From the NCBI RefSeq assembly GCF_041260155.1, contig NC_091945.1, positions 34,168,296 through 34,232,295 of the forward strand: 64,000 nucleotides of DNA. Direction: 5' to 3'. Position numbers and translations under genes: made by a program. The DNA comes from Ptychodera flava (taxonomy: Eukaryota > Hemichordata > Enteropneusta > Ptychoderidae). Position 1 is the first letter of the stretch. Each line of letters begins with the position of its first letter. This document shows, one piece after another, positions 32,666 through 47,082 of this stretch. The notes under the pieces were generated by a model that was given only the letters and a program-made list of their open reading frames with translations, was not told the DNA's origin and did no database searches.

Positions 32666-34920
32666 GTATGTGTGTGTTTCCAGATATCATTCCAATGGTA
32701 ATCTTACCTGCATCACACAACATATTTTACCTCATGAGAAGTGCAATTCCATCGCTTGACATGACGTCATGTTCAATTTCAGTTGCTGACAAGACCAAAG
32801 TTTCACCAACACAAATGGTCATGCGCAAATTACTAGCACACGAGATGCGAGAACTGTTGAGTCCAACGAAGAAGATGCAAGAAAAGTCGATTTCAAATCA
32901 CAACTCAAACGTGCCTGTGAAATCGGAACAGGATATCCCCTTACGTCAAATTAAACATGATTATGAAGAATACCCCAATGTCGATGATGACGTCTTCCAA
33001 GATAAGAATAATGGCGACAATCTGGAGTCACTCAATTTGTTGTCACAGTTGCTGTTCGAAGACGAGGATGAACAAAAACTTCTTGAAAACTTAAACGTCA
33101 ATCAGATTGGAATGGACATGGAGTCGTTCTGTGATTTCGGTTTATGGGATTTTGCAGGACAAAGTGTCTATTATACAACTCACCAGGTAATAACTCGACC
33201 AGTCTCTAGGATCGTCGACATAAAAAAGTTTTCGCATGAATAACGTATTCCATGTTGACGCAGCCTCAGTCTGTCTCGAGCTCCTCAAAACAAACTCATT
33301 TCGTTAAGTAGATTTCATTGTGGTAATCTGCATTATAAATGCGATTTCGATGCCCGGAGAGTAAATCTACTCCACCAGTGGACATGCAGGAAATGTCATA
33401 TTCAGCCAACACTCTGATCGAAATTACTTCATCGATATAAATTGAAGAATAATTTACATTCATTCAACACTATAATACATATTTAATGTAAAGGTGATCA
33501 ATAAACTCATTTTTATAAGGTGTTCCTGGACAACAAGTCGATATTCATCCTAGTTGCGGATGCGTCACGTGATCTGGACGACGAGTGTCCAATGGACGAG
33601 TGTGAATCTAGGGGTGAACGCCAATGCTGGAAAAAGAATATGAAGTATAAAGGTGATAAATTGTTGTGTTTCCCGTTTATAATGATTAGTTCAAATGGAT
33701 TTATTTTCAAGTCAACCTAACAATTTAAGAGCTTCGTAGGTCATGATCAGTTCTGAGATGATAATCAGCAACGATGTAATGTGAACAATTGGACAGGGCC
33801 AGGGGAATACGGTAGTTGCGAATGGGACAATGGATCAAATCAGCGTGGCTTTGGAACTGAGTATTAAACAACACTTTTACGCAGTTTTCAACGACTGGAC
33901 AGTTGTCACGACACGATCAGTTGCTGCCATTAGCATGTGATCTTTGCATCCCATACATCCCAATAGAAACGACAAGCAGAAATTCTATATCCACGCATTG
34001 CTTGTGGCTGTCGGTCATTGGTAAAGTTATATACCTAGAGTAATTACAAATGAATAAGAAACATGATCTCTTGTAGAACCATATATCTTTCAAATATTCC
34101 ACGTTCCGTTCTTTACTGAAAGAATCATAACGAAAAACACTTCTATTACTTATTCTAAATTACAGATTACCTGACATTTTGGTTGAATTCAATACACACA
34201 TGCAGTAAGAGATCAACGGAGACTATCGTAATTGACGACCAAGAATATACGACTCCTCTCATAATATTGGTTGCCACAAAGAAGGACAAATTAAACAAAG
34301 ATCAACAGGTTAGTTTATCTTCAGATACAGTGCTGCGACAACAATCTGTGGCCAATTGCAATGCTCTGTAACGTCGTAATTTTTATCGATATTTAACACT
34401 TTCAGTTTCAAAATGACAGGGCTGCTCTCTTTAAAACTTGAATACATCCATGAAAGATATGCAAAACTGTCATCATCGGACCCTGTCACTTGTCTGTCAG
34501 CGGAGAGCTGTATACAATCGTGTAGTACCTATCGGATAACGGTACTAGCATGAAATGCAGACCACGTCACACACTTCTGTGCCCTGTGACACCACTATAC
34601 ACATATTTATAGTGCTGTACACAGACCTGTGTGAGAGCACTGTGAAATTCAATGTCATCTTCGCTGACATTGACGAGGAGAACAGGTGTGTGACAGGGCT
34701 ACAAACATGGTCTGTCACAGGGCTAAACCTTTTTTCTATGTCGTAACTTCAGGCCACCAAGACAGCATGAAGGCTTATTACTGACAATGTAAACATTTGA
34801 CTCTGCCGTTAATTATTATTCTTTGACCAACTTTCGGCGTCGCCGGCTAACAGAGAGAAATGTTGGTTACAGGATTTGTATAAATTGTGTAACTGTTACG
34901 GCAACCTTTTACACTCACAG

Positions 34921-36124
34921 GATGAATTTGTCCAAGAGATGAGGTTGTATCTGGCTGAGGAATGCGAAGAGGCGTTCGACGCTCATGTATTCCAGGAAAC
35001 GTTCATTGTTGACAACAGCAAAAGTGGAACAGATGAAGAGGATCCTGAAATCAAGCGGTTGAGAGAGTGTTTGAAACTGATCGCCGATGCACCAATATTC
35101 ACAACAGATGTTCCCGTGAAATGGTTACGGTTAGAACTTGTCCTGAAGGCGCTGAAAGATCTTAACAAACACGTCGCCAGCATTTCCTTCGTCAACCACT
35201 CTGCAACGAAGCTTGGAATCACTGAAAAAGAAACGTCAGAAATCTTGAAATATTCCATGCAATCGGCATCGTCTATTTCTTTCAAGATTTGCTCGTTTTG
35301 GAAGCGCAATGGCTGACTGGCATTCTAAGTAGAGTGATACTAATGAAACTTGGCGATTTTCCGATTAAACATCCAAAGAAGAAGATGGAGCGTTTCCTTA
35401 TAAATCTTAGAAGATACGGCATCTTGCACGACGAACTGTTGGATTTTATTTTGGATGAACGAAAACGAATCAAAAACAAAAAATCCGACGTGATCGAATG
35501 CGATCTTACGGGCCAAAACAAAGCAGTTGAAAAAAGTCTTGCGTATGATGCTCGCCAGTCTGTTCAGGATATTACTTCTGTGTCAAACGACGAAGCGATG
35601 TGTGCAGACAGCGGTGATTCGAGAACCACTAAGGGACGACAAAGAGTTGTTGAACTTCTGAAGCACTTTGATCTCGTATATCCTCTGGACCGTGCTGCCG
35701 TGTCGAAATCTTACATCGTACCTTCCTTACTTCAACTTGACAGATTAGAAGTACTTCCTCTTGGAGAAGAGAAGAGTTACCACACCCTGCCTTTGTATTA
35801 CCATTTCTCAGGTGGTTTTCTTCCAGAAGGGTTTTACTATCGACTTGTCGTTCGCTGTTTGGAAAATTGGCGCGGAGAGATCGACGAAACCACTCTCAGG
35901 AAAAACCTGAAATATCACCATGCTCGCATTCCCGTCAGTAGACGACACAGAATGACACTGACAAAGATTGGATCAGACATTGTCATGGTGATGTGGTATT
36001 CCACAACGGAGCGAACATTTCAACCTCTTCATCCAAAACCAGATCCGGCGAAGTGCATAGATGCTAGAATATTTGTGGAAAGTGCCATGAATGACATCAT
36101 CAAGACATGGATGCCGTCATTAAG
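34921..36124 (+). pseudogene. A2 COR exon with a 1-base deletion
   Basis: This is 1204 bases against 1205 in A1. One T is missing (GAAATATTCCATGC against GAAATATTTCCATGC near 35252), which shifts the frame in COR-A. The frame after the lesion is otherwise open through COR-B to ATGGATGCCGTCATTAAG. Confidence 0.8.
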
Positions 36125-37964
36125 GTACTACAGTTGTAACACTACGCAAGAGACGCTAAAATGTATTGTATAATAAAAAAGTATGCACAGTGATAAACAA
36201 CACATCATGAGGCTATCCGGATCCATTATTAATCTGACATTACCTATTTTTAATACTCAAATTTCAGTTTAAATTTGTCGTTTCATTGAAATACGCTACC
36301 CTGCAGAGTACCAATATATGCATTCCAGACTAATGCATGGACATATAGTCGTGTCGGAGGGCTGGTCAATGAAAAAGACTTCACAATTGTTGAAACATTT
36401 TATGCAACCAATGTTAATTTTTGAGAAAATCACACGACGGTTGGTTGATAAAAATATGTATAAATTCTAGGTGACTTGAATGCACAAAATCTGAGAAAGA
36501 ATTGTCAAATTTTCTTACGAATGTCAGCATCCCAACTACAGGTACCGAGATCTAACAGTCAATGTCGTCCTAGGTCACACCACACAAGTGTTGGAGGCAC
36601 CTTCGTAAGTGCGTTCATGTACATATGAGCTAAACTCAGTAGCCTGTTTTTTAAAATTCCATTCTGAGCCATAGACGTGTGTATATACGCCTAAGAAGAA
36701 CACTTCTGTGAAGAACACGACTGAGAGCTAAATCACCATATATAATCATAAATGTTGACTTCACAATATCTATATGTATCGATAAACCTAACATGTAATA
36801 AAATTTATTTTATCAGATATGATGCCAAAGTTCGGTGCAGCTGTAAAGGTCACAAGAAAAAATACCAAGACGCCGACTGTGAGAAATGGATCGGTGATAA
36901 TGATTTCGTCTTCCACGATATCAAAGTATATCCACCGTACCAAGTCACCAAGGAGTGTCAATCGGTTCCTGAAATGAATCTGAGGAAAGGTATTGAACAA
37001 ATCAGAAAGTACGTCGGACCCAACAGAGTTCAGTGTACAGAGATGCCTTGTATGATGAATTTACAACCAGTAAAGACTTGGTTTGGTAAGTGCATCGTGG
37101 GAATTGGCGTAAACTCGCCCTTAGTTCTTGTTTGTGTAACATTTACAAGCAGATATAGGGAAGAAATAAACTGATGGAGCTAGGATAAGTGGAAGTGAAT
37201 CGAGTTGGCTCAGTACGTCTGAGATATCAGAGGTCATTGACACCCACAAAATAAATACAGCGAGACACAAAAATACCACATATGGCAGAGCAAAAGCTCT
37301 GATTTTTCTCAGGTTGTAATGTCTGCCAATTTTTCATATTCTCAGACACGTTAGCGATGCCCACTGTTTTACTGGTGAGAATCTCAGGATAGAGTAACTA
37401 GCTAATTAGCTGAATTTCCACAATTTTGTGTCCATGTTTCTGTAATGTGCGTTTTCTTTTTTTTGATTACTGACCAAACTCATGCTATAATGACAGCAAA
37501 ATAGGAACTACGGCTTTTCGCCCATAAGCTAATTATTCGTGACCGCCCTGAGCACTTCAATTACGGTTATTGACATCATCCACATTTTGTTCAGTGTTTT
37601 AAAACTAAACTATACCATACCTCGTCTCTTGATGAGAAAAATATAACTGTAACAATTCTTTACAGTAATTGTCATTTTATGTTCTATATTCAGGTGTTTC
37701 CAACTCTGTCAGACTGACATTGAAAGACTTTACGGAGAGGATGCCAAAGTTAGGTGTAAGTCTCGGACATTCTCACTCATAGACCTGCATGATTGGATTT
37801 TCAGCTTCCTAGTGTGTGTGTATTTCCATTGCTGATAATCTTAAACTGTGAATTGTGACAGATTGGCATGACAAATAATCATTACATTATTTAATTCTAT
37901 TTAAAGTGCGGCGCCCTGATCTTTTTTATCTGATTGGTTTTACTCGTTTTATTTTTCCCTGTAG

Positions 37965-38243
37965 GTGGTTGCCATGTCATGTGTAGTCATCGTCTTCTTC
38001 TGGTTGTTTGTTCTGGCAATAGAGTCAGTCTTGATTGAGTGCGAATCGATTTCATCCTCAACGGGCATTGCTATGTTGGTCCAGTGCATCGCGATATTTC
38101 TCATTCTCATCTGTTCATTCTCATTGGCTACTTGGCTGTGCATATTTTACAGCAGGAATGGTGACGAATACCGAAATGTGAGGGCGCTGTTCCTTGTCGT
38201 GATATCCATGATGTCCATTTACATGTCTATCTTCGCCAAAGAG
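37965..38243 (+). CDS. A2 membrane exon, intact
   Basis: This 279-base exon encodes VVAMSCVVIVFFWLFVLAIE, GIAMLVQCIAIFLILICSFS running to CIFYS, and ALFLVVISMMSIYMSIFAKE. It shows the ancestral form of the exon that carries stops in A1. The hydrophobic pattern, not the residues, is kept relative to B, as expected for a membrane anchor. Confidence 0.8.
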
Positions 38244-38937
38244 GTCAGTCAATGTTATAGAAACTTGTATCTGTGTCTTTAGAAGTTATTCAAACAGATG
38301 TATAGAAATTTGACACGTTTAAATCTGGGCAAATTTAAACAAATATGAAGCTGCGAAGTTTCAACGATTTGATCTAGACAGACAGTTTTTTTCCCCCTTT
38401 CATCCCTTGAACATCGTATATTTAGTATAACTAGGCGCAAACGTCTTTTGGGGTTTGAAATTTTGACTCACCTCACTATGCGAATTTTATTTTTTGAAAT
38501 GTATGAAATGAAAAGCAACCCATGCGGGACTTGAACCCATCTCTCGAATACATTTCGGATGCTCTACCAACATGCTCTGCATGTCATTCATGACGTTTGT
38601 TATGAATGACATGCATTGCATATCACATTCGATTTTGTAATCGTTTTCTCCTCACTACTTTTTTCTTTTAATTTCGATCACCTTGAGACTTGTTTCTGTC
38701 ACAGCTGCATGTTTGTTCAACAGTACAAATGAGTAGCCGCTACTGCGAGTCAAATGAAACCCATTCTTAGAAGACGATTAATCCCGACTTAACACTGTAA
38801 TTTCGGTTTTAAAAACAACAATGATGTTACACTTTTCACCGTTTTGTTTTCTTGTTTTCTTACAGATATCAAAGATGACAGAGGACTGTCCGCACCCAGT
38901 GATAAATGACGTGCCCAGCAATCAAACCGTGACCTAG

Positions 38938-41900
38938 GCTTTTTGTTCCCTTGGTTGTGTTTGTTCATCGACAATATTACACAGACAACGTGCGTTTCAT
39001 TCCATAGACGTTACGGATAACGCATTTCGTATATGTTTGTAAAATAATCGGGTTTAACGATTTGTATAATGTTGTTCAAAGTTGTGAAGAATAATAATAT
39101 ATACCTCAAATGGATTAAACAATTACATAGATGTTAGCTGGTGGGCTACACAATAGGGTTTATACATGTGAGTCACATTATTATGATTCGTCTGTTTAAG
39201 CGATGACAGCCGCAAATAGATACAGCTACTACAATTACAACAATATAAATGTTTTCTTTCCGCGATGAGACCGTGATAGATTTGACAATTATGTATTAAT
39301 GCACTGTGTCATTCATTAACAACTATTGAAAATAGACACGGCACCCACTTACATCACGTTTGCTGAAGTGTTGGGGGCATGCATACCTCCATGATCATTA
39401 ATTTCAATTGGAAAAGAGTGCTATTATTGTGTTTCAGTGCAACTGTATGCCTTGTGATCATCAGTAAAATGTTTGCCTTCGTTCAAAGCAGTTTTATTTC
39501 AATATTTATGATAATTACCAGGATCTGAATGTTGTGAGTTCATGGGTCGATATTTGTACAACAGCGTATACGTGCGCCGTAAAATTTGATTGTTTGTTCT
39601 ATTAGCTCAGCCCCTACATCGTGAGGGGGCCGTCGGAACTGTAACCTCCATAAATGTAATAATCTCCATAAATGTAACAGCAACCATAATTGTAATAAAA
39701 TGCACCCATAAATGTAATATCACCCATAAATGTAATAAAAACACCGACCACAATTGTAATATTTGTCAACCATAAATATAATAAATCTATTTTGTCGTTG
39801 CAATTGAGGAATTAGCCCTTAAATATTTATCTGTGGAATAAGGAAAGCAACTATATACATTATTCATATCTTAATTGTTTGCGTTTAGTGTGTTTTGTGT
39901 ATTTGAAAGTGTATTTTACGTTTCCCTGTTGTGTGTGCAGACTTGATTGGCCATGGCGAGACACAGCTGTAATCTGAACGTCAGTGCAGTCTCTACTCCA
40001 GAGTGGAGAAGACTGTATAACACTACAATCCTTTAACGCCGTTTTCTCGAAATGTTGCCGTACTTTCTTAATCAGTTGACTCAAAGTCGTCTTCAGTGGA
40101 TAAATTGTCTGGAAAAAATGATAGATTGTCTGTATTCCTATCCAACTTGAAGTTTGTTCCTTCACTGGGGATGTTAGGATGTCTAATTTGTTCTACTGTG
40201 TTCGAGCTAGTGATCGTATTGTTTTTACTTGATTGAAATAAAGATATGTTCTCGCAACATGTTTTGTGTCGTAAGTTTCTGTTATAAGGTTGTATATTTC
40301 TCTGTTATTTGTTCTGAGTCATATGTCATAAACTTTGTGGTATCACTGGTTGACGAGTTATTTTGACGCTTCCTCATTATGTAATTATCAGTGTCTAGAA
40401 CTGCTGTTCCACTTCCATTATCTAACGGTTTGATCAGTACCTCGCCGTTTTCTGATAGTTCTCAAAGTATTCTATTCTGTGTTTCGGAAAGGAAACCTAG
40501 TTTCAGGAAAGTATGCAACAACATTACACTAGTCTTATTAAAGTTATTATTTACGCAGGGCATTGATAAACAAATTATCACATATGCAAGCTCAAGTTTA
40601 TTACATTTATGGTTGAGTTTTATTACATTTAGGGTTAATTTGTTTATTACATTTGTTGTTGCGGGTTTTTACATTAATGGTCGACTGTTCTATTACATTT
40701 GTGGTTGATTTTATAACAATTGTGGTTGATATTACATTTATGGAGATTATTACATTTATGGAGGTTACAGGAACTGCCCCTGTGCAACTTTCTAGTTTGC
40801 AAACCAATGTATTTCATACACGATATCTTGACATCACGTCATTGTAGCTGCAACATTTAAATTTTACAATCTGTACGATGACAAACTGTTTTAACTTTCA
40901 TTAATCGCCAGCGTACATTGGATACAACGTTTACATCGGTCGTTATGTATCGCACGACCTTTAAGGGTAGTTCTGACGACCCTTCCTTGTAATGTTACTG
41001 TTATAATTATCAGCTATTGTCTTGGCAGCTACGCGGCTGTTCATAGAATGACGGTACATGTACATGTCACGGACTGTATTGATGAAGTTATATTGGGTCA
41101 TAATAAGGACGTGCACATCTAGAAATGGCATCCATATCAGGTTGAGGTATTTTCATGAAAATTAACGTAGGGACTCGTTGACTGTATTAAGACTATACTA
41201 TGACAAGATAGTATCCTCACCTACAGAAGTTTTACTTGTTTGGAGAAACACTTATGTCATTTATTGAAAAGTCGTAAGCATTTGGAAAGTCATCGTATAG
41301 CGGTATGTTTGAACAGTATCTGATGCTAATGGTTGAAAATTGTGTCCGATGATCTTGTTGATTAATGTCAAAATAATGTGTTCTAATGGGTCGGTCTTTG
41401 TCTTTTCATCTAATCAGTTTGTTTGTCTGTCTGTCTGTTTGTTTGTTTGTTTGTTTGTTTGTTCAATCTCTTCGATTACCTATATTAATGAGAACATATT
41501 CATCTCTGGCACTGAGTCCTCTACGAAGAAATTATGACATTGTGTCATAAGTCAAACGAAACTAATGTAGACGACCTTCATTCTGTATATGAGCCCCTTA
41601 TTTTGAAAATGTTTGTCTTTGTGTAGGCAAAGCTTTTCTGTAAATATTTCTGTTGCTTAATTTTTACTCTTCGCGTAATTGCAAGCGTTATCCCAACTTG
41701 GCGAAAAAGACCAGCTAAAAAGGAAGTTTATGACGTTAACGTTGATTTCACAACTTAACCTCAGAGGGGTTAGAGGTCAGAGGTCTACAAACTTTGGTGT
41801 GTATCACTTTGAATAAATAGAATATACAATAACGATTACAGTCTTTATGCACGGTCAATTTCAGAGCGACCATTTTTTGTGTAGGAACTGATCATAATAC

Positions 41901-42940
41901 AGTCTATGCTGGTTAAATTTATACTCTGGCGTGTAATGACCTGCTGCAGGCTATTCTTAATGTTGACTATATGTAAATGAAACGACGGAAAAGGGTTATT
42001 TTAACTTTTATTTTATTTTAACTGACAGTGGAGAAAATGTTGGTTTATGGGCATGCCCAATTTCAGGGTTTGAGATTTTCCACTTTAAGAAATTATTACA
42101 ATGGTGGCGCCCATTATTTACAATGGTGGCGTCTCCTTACTTTCGCAAAAGTTGCATAATTCCTTCATATATATGACAGAACACTGAATAATCTTACTGA
42201 CACTCAATTTTGCGGGAGAGAACGCACACGTAGGAAGGTGGAGTCCAAGTATTATACACACAACGGCAGCGCAAAGTGACTTTTATCACTCGTGACTGAC
42301 TGAATTTGATTCAATCACATGAAGAAATCACAACGTTTCCATATTTGCTTATTCTTTCCAGTCCTTGTATAGGGGCGTATTATCTCCTCATCAGTGACTT
42401 CAATCAGATTTGAATCAAACTCTTCTATTCATGGTTATTTTAAATTAATAATAAACTTGGAAATAAAAAGGCACGGAAAGGACTCCTAGCGAAAAATTAA
42501 TTTTCCTTGCATTCTTTACTCAAAATCTTTACCTATGTTCATTTTGAATTTAATAAACATAGTTAGTCTAATCTAAAAATATTCCTGTCCGATGTATGAT
42601 TGTATTCTGTACCATATTGTACATGTCAATTTTCACTAGACCATATTGTAAGTATTACACAATTTTATCCTTCATTCCTTCACTGCATCAAAAGCGAGAC
42701 ACTTGTCAAAGAGAATTTGCAGCTCCATAATAAAAGTAGTTACTGAAAATGCCTTCAAAGATCATGAGGAATCGAAGAATCACACAATAATTCCAAATTA
42801 TGATTTAATATTTCACATATTGTTTTTTATTTGTTTTTTTTTCGGCAAATTTAAAAAAGTAAACTTATTCCTATTTTGTTAGTAAATATAATTTCAGTAA
42901 AAATAATTTAGACATAAACTTACTTTTCTAGACTTACAGG
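38938..42940. other. Intergenic A2 to B2
   Basis: This is a copy of the A1-B1 interval. It contains the inverted-array element (39622-40782), slightly shortened internally, and a GTTT/GTCT microsatellite at 41418-41463. No gene is seen. Confidence 0.7.
39622..40782. mobile_element. Second copy of the inverted-array element
   Basis: It has the same ends and internal arrays as 14350-15564. The left array lacks about 55 bases (one to three repeat units). It sits at the same relative place, so it was carried by the segmental duplication and did not transpose anew. Confidence 0.6.
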
Positions 42941-45657
42941 ATAAAATGGAGTGGGAGTCTTGACGAAGCGACAGCTGCCGCCCTTGTCTGATGGAGGAAA
43001 GATCAGCAATATGGCACAAGATCGACTTATCACATATCTGGCGGATTTGTCAGGCAGAATACGTCAAGGTGAGCAAAGTTTTCTCCTCTAGCACTTAACT
43101 TGTCTATCCTTTGTTAACTATTGTCAATAAGTTGTAAAACAATTTTCTTTGTAGTATGATTGTCTTTGCATGGGTTTGCAAAGGCTATGTTGATATTTCT
43201 ACAACTTTAACTTACACAGAAAGACTTCCTCAAGTTATCTTCATCGAGCTCACCTTCCGACTAATTCAGAATTAGAGCTGTGATCATTCTGAATCTATTT
43301 GTTTGTCAGCTTTTGTCGTGCGAACTAGTGCTATATGCGAAACACGGTGACAAGGGGAGTTAACGGATCAATCGCCACATTGTAAGATGGTTTCAATCGA
43401 TAATTGTGTTTGCCCCGACCTTCCTTTAAATGTCAATTTAATGTAACATTGTCACTTTACTGAACTGTATCAATCAACAGAAATTTAGTACAAGGATAGG
43501 AAACCATCTGGGCATTCGTCTTTCACCGTCATCAAAACTCCCCTTCGAGACGCTCACACTTTGTTGCTTTTATACTACATGAACACAGTAAGGCTATTTC
43601 GCAAAATAGCCAAAATATGTCCTAAGCTGCCAAAGCTAAAACTGTAATGTGCATCTGTGTTGCTCAACAATAAAGCGGAACTAGGCGATAATATGTAAAA
43701 ACCAGGCTTATTTCTCTCGTGAGAGTTAACATCGTTATAGGCGACCACAACTCCTGGCCGATCAATGTATTGGACCTTGCTAACACGCCAACTTTCCCCG
43801 AATCTCTCGCAGGTGACCTTGTACAGATTGTCAAATTGTGCGGTGGTTTAACTCCAAGCATCAAGAAAGGAGAGAGAGACTTACTCGTGCAACAAGGTCT
43901 ATTGGCGGTATTTGAGAAACTTATTGAAATCGGTCATCTTTCGACAACCAAGTCGAGTTTGTTAGTCCAACTCCTGCAGAAGATTAAGAGATCAGATTTG
44001 GCAGAAGATGCAAAGGTCAGGTACCGTCTATTTACAAGTCAATTTACATTCTGGTTGCTGATGCATCACGTGACCTGGACGACGATTGTCCAATGGACGA
44101 GTGTGAATCTAGAGGTGAACGCCAATGCTTGAAAAAGAAAATGAAGTATAAAGGTAATCTTCACCGGCTTTACTTTTATGCCTATATTTACTACACTTCG
44201 CTTTGTAAAAGATTATGATGATGCCACTAATTTTTGGCCAGATGTACATGATATGTTGTTCTGTCGTCATGCTTTTTAAAAGCCAAGGTTTATAAAATGA
44301 TGAATTCCCAATAAGCAATAAAGAACGCCAGCAGGTAAAGCTCGAATTCTGCATTGGCAGTAGAGCTTTCAAGGGCTTTCAAATATATACTAATTGACAA
44401 CTGCAAATATGGGATTGTTCCAATAATGGTCTTTTGACTACGATTAGAAGTCAACGCCGACGCTAACGCAGAACTATGCTCATGAATTATTTTGTATAAC
44501 AAAATGATCAGAGTCACATGGCATTTCGAGTTTCATAACCATCATATCATCATTTGGCCTTTGAATATTGCCTGGTATGCAAAGTATTTGCTCACAACAG
44601 ACAAAGCTGACTCGCTTACCAATCTGTTCCGCCCTTCAGATTACTTGACATTTTGGCTGAATTCTATCCATACATGCAGCAAGAAGTCGACAGAGAAACT
44701 CGACATTAATGGTCAGAAATACAGTTCTCCACAGGTAATATTGGTCGCCACTAAGAAGGACGACTTAAGCCAGGATGAACAGGTTATTTACAACAATCAT
44801 TTGTGCTTTGATCTTTTCCCAGACTTGTCACAGCCTCAAGTTCTCCTCCACATCCTAGAGCGCCCTCATATTATATTCTCATATGAGAATAGCACTGTGC
44901 CTCTATAGCATTCTGGTTCTAGATCATTTTCAATTTCTTGAACTATCATCTCATGTTTTCAATATACACCAACCGCATGGCGTTTGGTTGGGAAATTCTA
45001 AATGTAAATGTTTAAGCAGTTGACAGATATGTGTCATATGTGTTATAGACGTTTGCCAAAACACTATTCCAATCTGATAAAGTGCATTTTGCATTCGTCG
45101 CACCAAGGTAGCTGACGCCTCGAAAATGGAAGACTTAAGCTTCTATTCAAACTTATTCTCGAGCAAACTTTCAACCATTCTATTTCAAAGTACAGAAGAA
45201 AATTCGCGGGTTACCGTGCAAATTTTGGTTCTAGAGAAACAAATTACCCAAAATTTACAGATATTTGAAATTAAAAATGGCCACGATCCCTTTGTGATCC
45301 ATGGGGAAATAAAGTTCCCGATTTCACAAAATTAAGTCTTTACTCCAGAATTTTCTGAATGATCCCCGCAAGTGGTAGATTAAAGGAATGCGCTAAGGCC
45401 AAAAATAATAGGTTTGTTTCTGGTCATTGACATGTGGCAAAAATGGTGCTGCGACGCGGTTTTTTTTTCAATCTTTTTTTTTTATTTTGGGGCGAATGAA
45501 AAACAGGAAAAAAGAGTTGACGCACACTTTGAAGAGATGCGGGCGGTGACCAGAAACAAATCAATTTTATTTTGCCTAACAGTTTGAGAGTCCGAATATC
45601 TGTCCCCGAGGCACATTCTACCTGAATTTATTGAATTTTCATTTTAAACTATTTCAG

Positions 45658-46904
45658 GATGAATTCGTCCATGATGTTAGGCTGTATCTTGCAGAAGCAT
45701 GCGAAGAGGCGTTTGATGCTCATGTGTTTCAAGAAACCTTTATAGTGGCCAACAGAAAAAGCGGAACCGAGGAAGAAGATCCCGAAATCGAGAGGTTGAG
45801 AGATTGTCTAAAAGAGGTCTCTGAAGTACCAATCTTCACCGAAGATGTACCGGTGAGATGGCTCCGCTTAGAACTTGTACTGAAGGCGTTAAAAGACCTC
45901 AACAAACACGTTGTTACCATTTCGGCTAAGTTCGGCATCGGGGAAGAAGAATCGGAGAAAGTTCTCGAGTACTTCCATAAGACTGGCATCACGTACCACC
46001 TTGAAGACTTACTGGTCTTATAAGCAAAATGGCTAACCACCATCTTAGGTCGGGTGATATCGATTAAACTCGGTGACGTTCCTTTCAAGCATCCCAAGAA
46101 GGAAAGATTTCTCATCGACCTTCGTCGCCATGGCATCTTGCACGAGGAGCTCTTGGACTTACTTCTCGAAGAAAGACAAAGGACTAACAACAGAGGGCAA
46201 TCGCAGACAGAAAGTGACTTTACTGGGATTTCGCAGATCGTTGATTTTCCAGAACAAACACAGGCTCTTGACAAATCTGAAGATGAAATTGATGTGATAG
46301 GGAAGCGAAGATCGGAGATTTTCTATGTACCAAACAACAATAATCTGCCTGTCGGTCAAGATCAGGTTGACGTCGGGCGCAATACGGAAGTCACAAGACA
46401 AAGACACAGACGCTCTCTGACAGGCGAAGGAAGGAAAAGATTGATAGACCTTCTCGGGAACTTTGATCTCGTATTTCCTTTGAATTCGAAACATGAGTCA
46501 TCAGCGTACATAGTACCTTCCTTGCTATAACTTGACAGATTAGAAGTGCTTCCTCTCGGAGAACAGAAGAGTTACCACACCCTGCCTTTGTATTACCATT
46601 TCTCTGGTGGTTTTTACTATCGACTTGTCGTTCGCCGTTTAGAAAATTGGCGCGAAGAGATCGACGAAACCACTCTCAGGAAAAACCTGAAATATCACCA
46701 TGCTCGCATTCCAGTCAGTAAGCGACATAGAATGACACTGACAAAGATTGGATCAGACATTGTCATGGTGATGTGGTATTCAACAACAGAGAGGACATTT
46801 AAACCTCTTCATCCAGAACCTGATCCCGCGAAGTGCAGGGAAGTAAGAATGTTTGTCGAAGAACAGATGAATGATATCATCAGCACATGGATGCCATCGC
46901 TCAG
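45658..46904 (+). pseudogene. B2 COR exon with two stops
   Basis: There are in-frame TAA codons at 46021-46023 (GAA in B1) and 46528-46530 (CAA in B1, with a neighbouring change). The exon also lacks seven codons in COR-A and four (FLPE) in COR-B relative to B1, both in frame. The rest is still close to B1, so the loss is recent. Confidence 0.8.
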
Positions 46905-47082
46905 GTAAATTAAAGTATTTTATTATTCATATTATCACAGCCACAATTCCTGTAATATTTGTGAAAAGAACTGAAAAAAAGAATGCCCATCGTATTACAT
47001 TTCTTTTTAACAGCTTATATTTCGGAAATACTGGAAGCTGCTGCGACGTGCAGAATATATGTATGCTGTAGACACATGTAAC

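Larger units (their letters stand above)
30274..38937 (+). pseudogene. A2: second DED-Roc-COR membrane gene copy, frameshifted in Roc and COR
   Basis: Exons by comparison with A1 are 30274-30337, 31490-31876, 32429-32665, 32783-33186, 33520-33652, 34166-34308, 34921-36124, 36817-37085, 37694-37755, 37965-38243 and 38866-38937. The DED exons are intact. The Roc P-loop exon has three single-base deletions, and the COR exon has one. From the cysteine exon on it is open, with an intact three-segment membrane exon and the tail ISKMTEDCPHPVINDVPSNQ followed by three residues and a stop. The same GC donor as A1 follows the DED exon (31877). The lesions lie mostly in short base runs, so an assembly error should be excluded before calling it a pseudogene. 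If real, the copy could still make a DED-only protein. Confidence 0.75.
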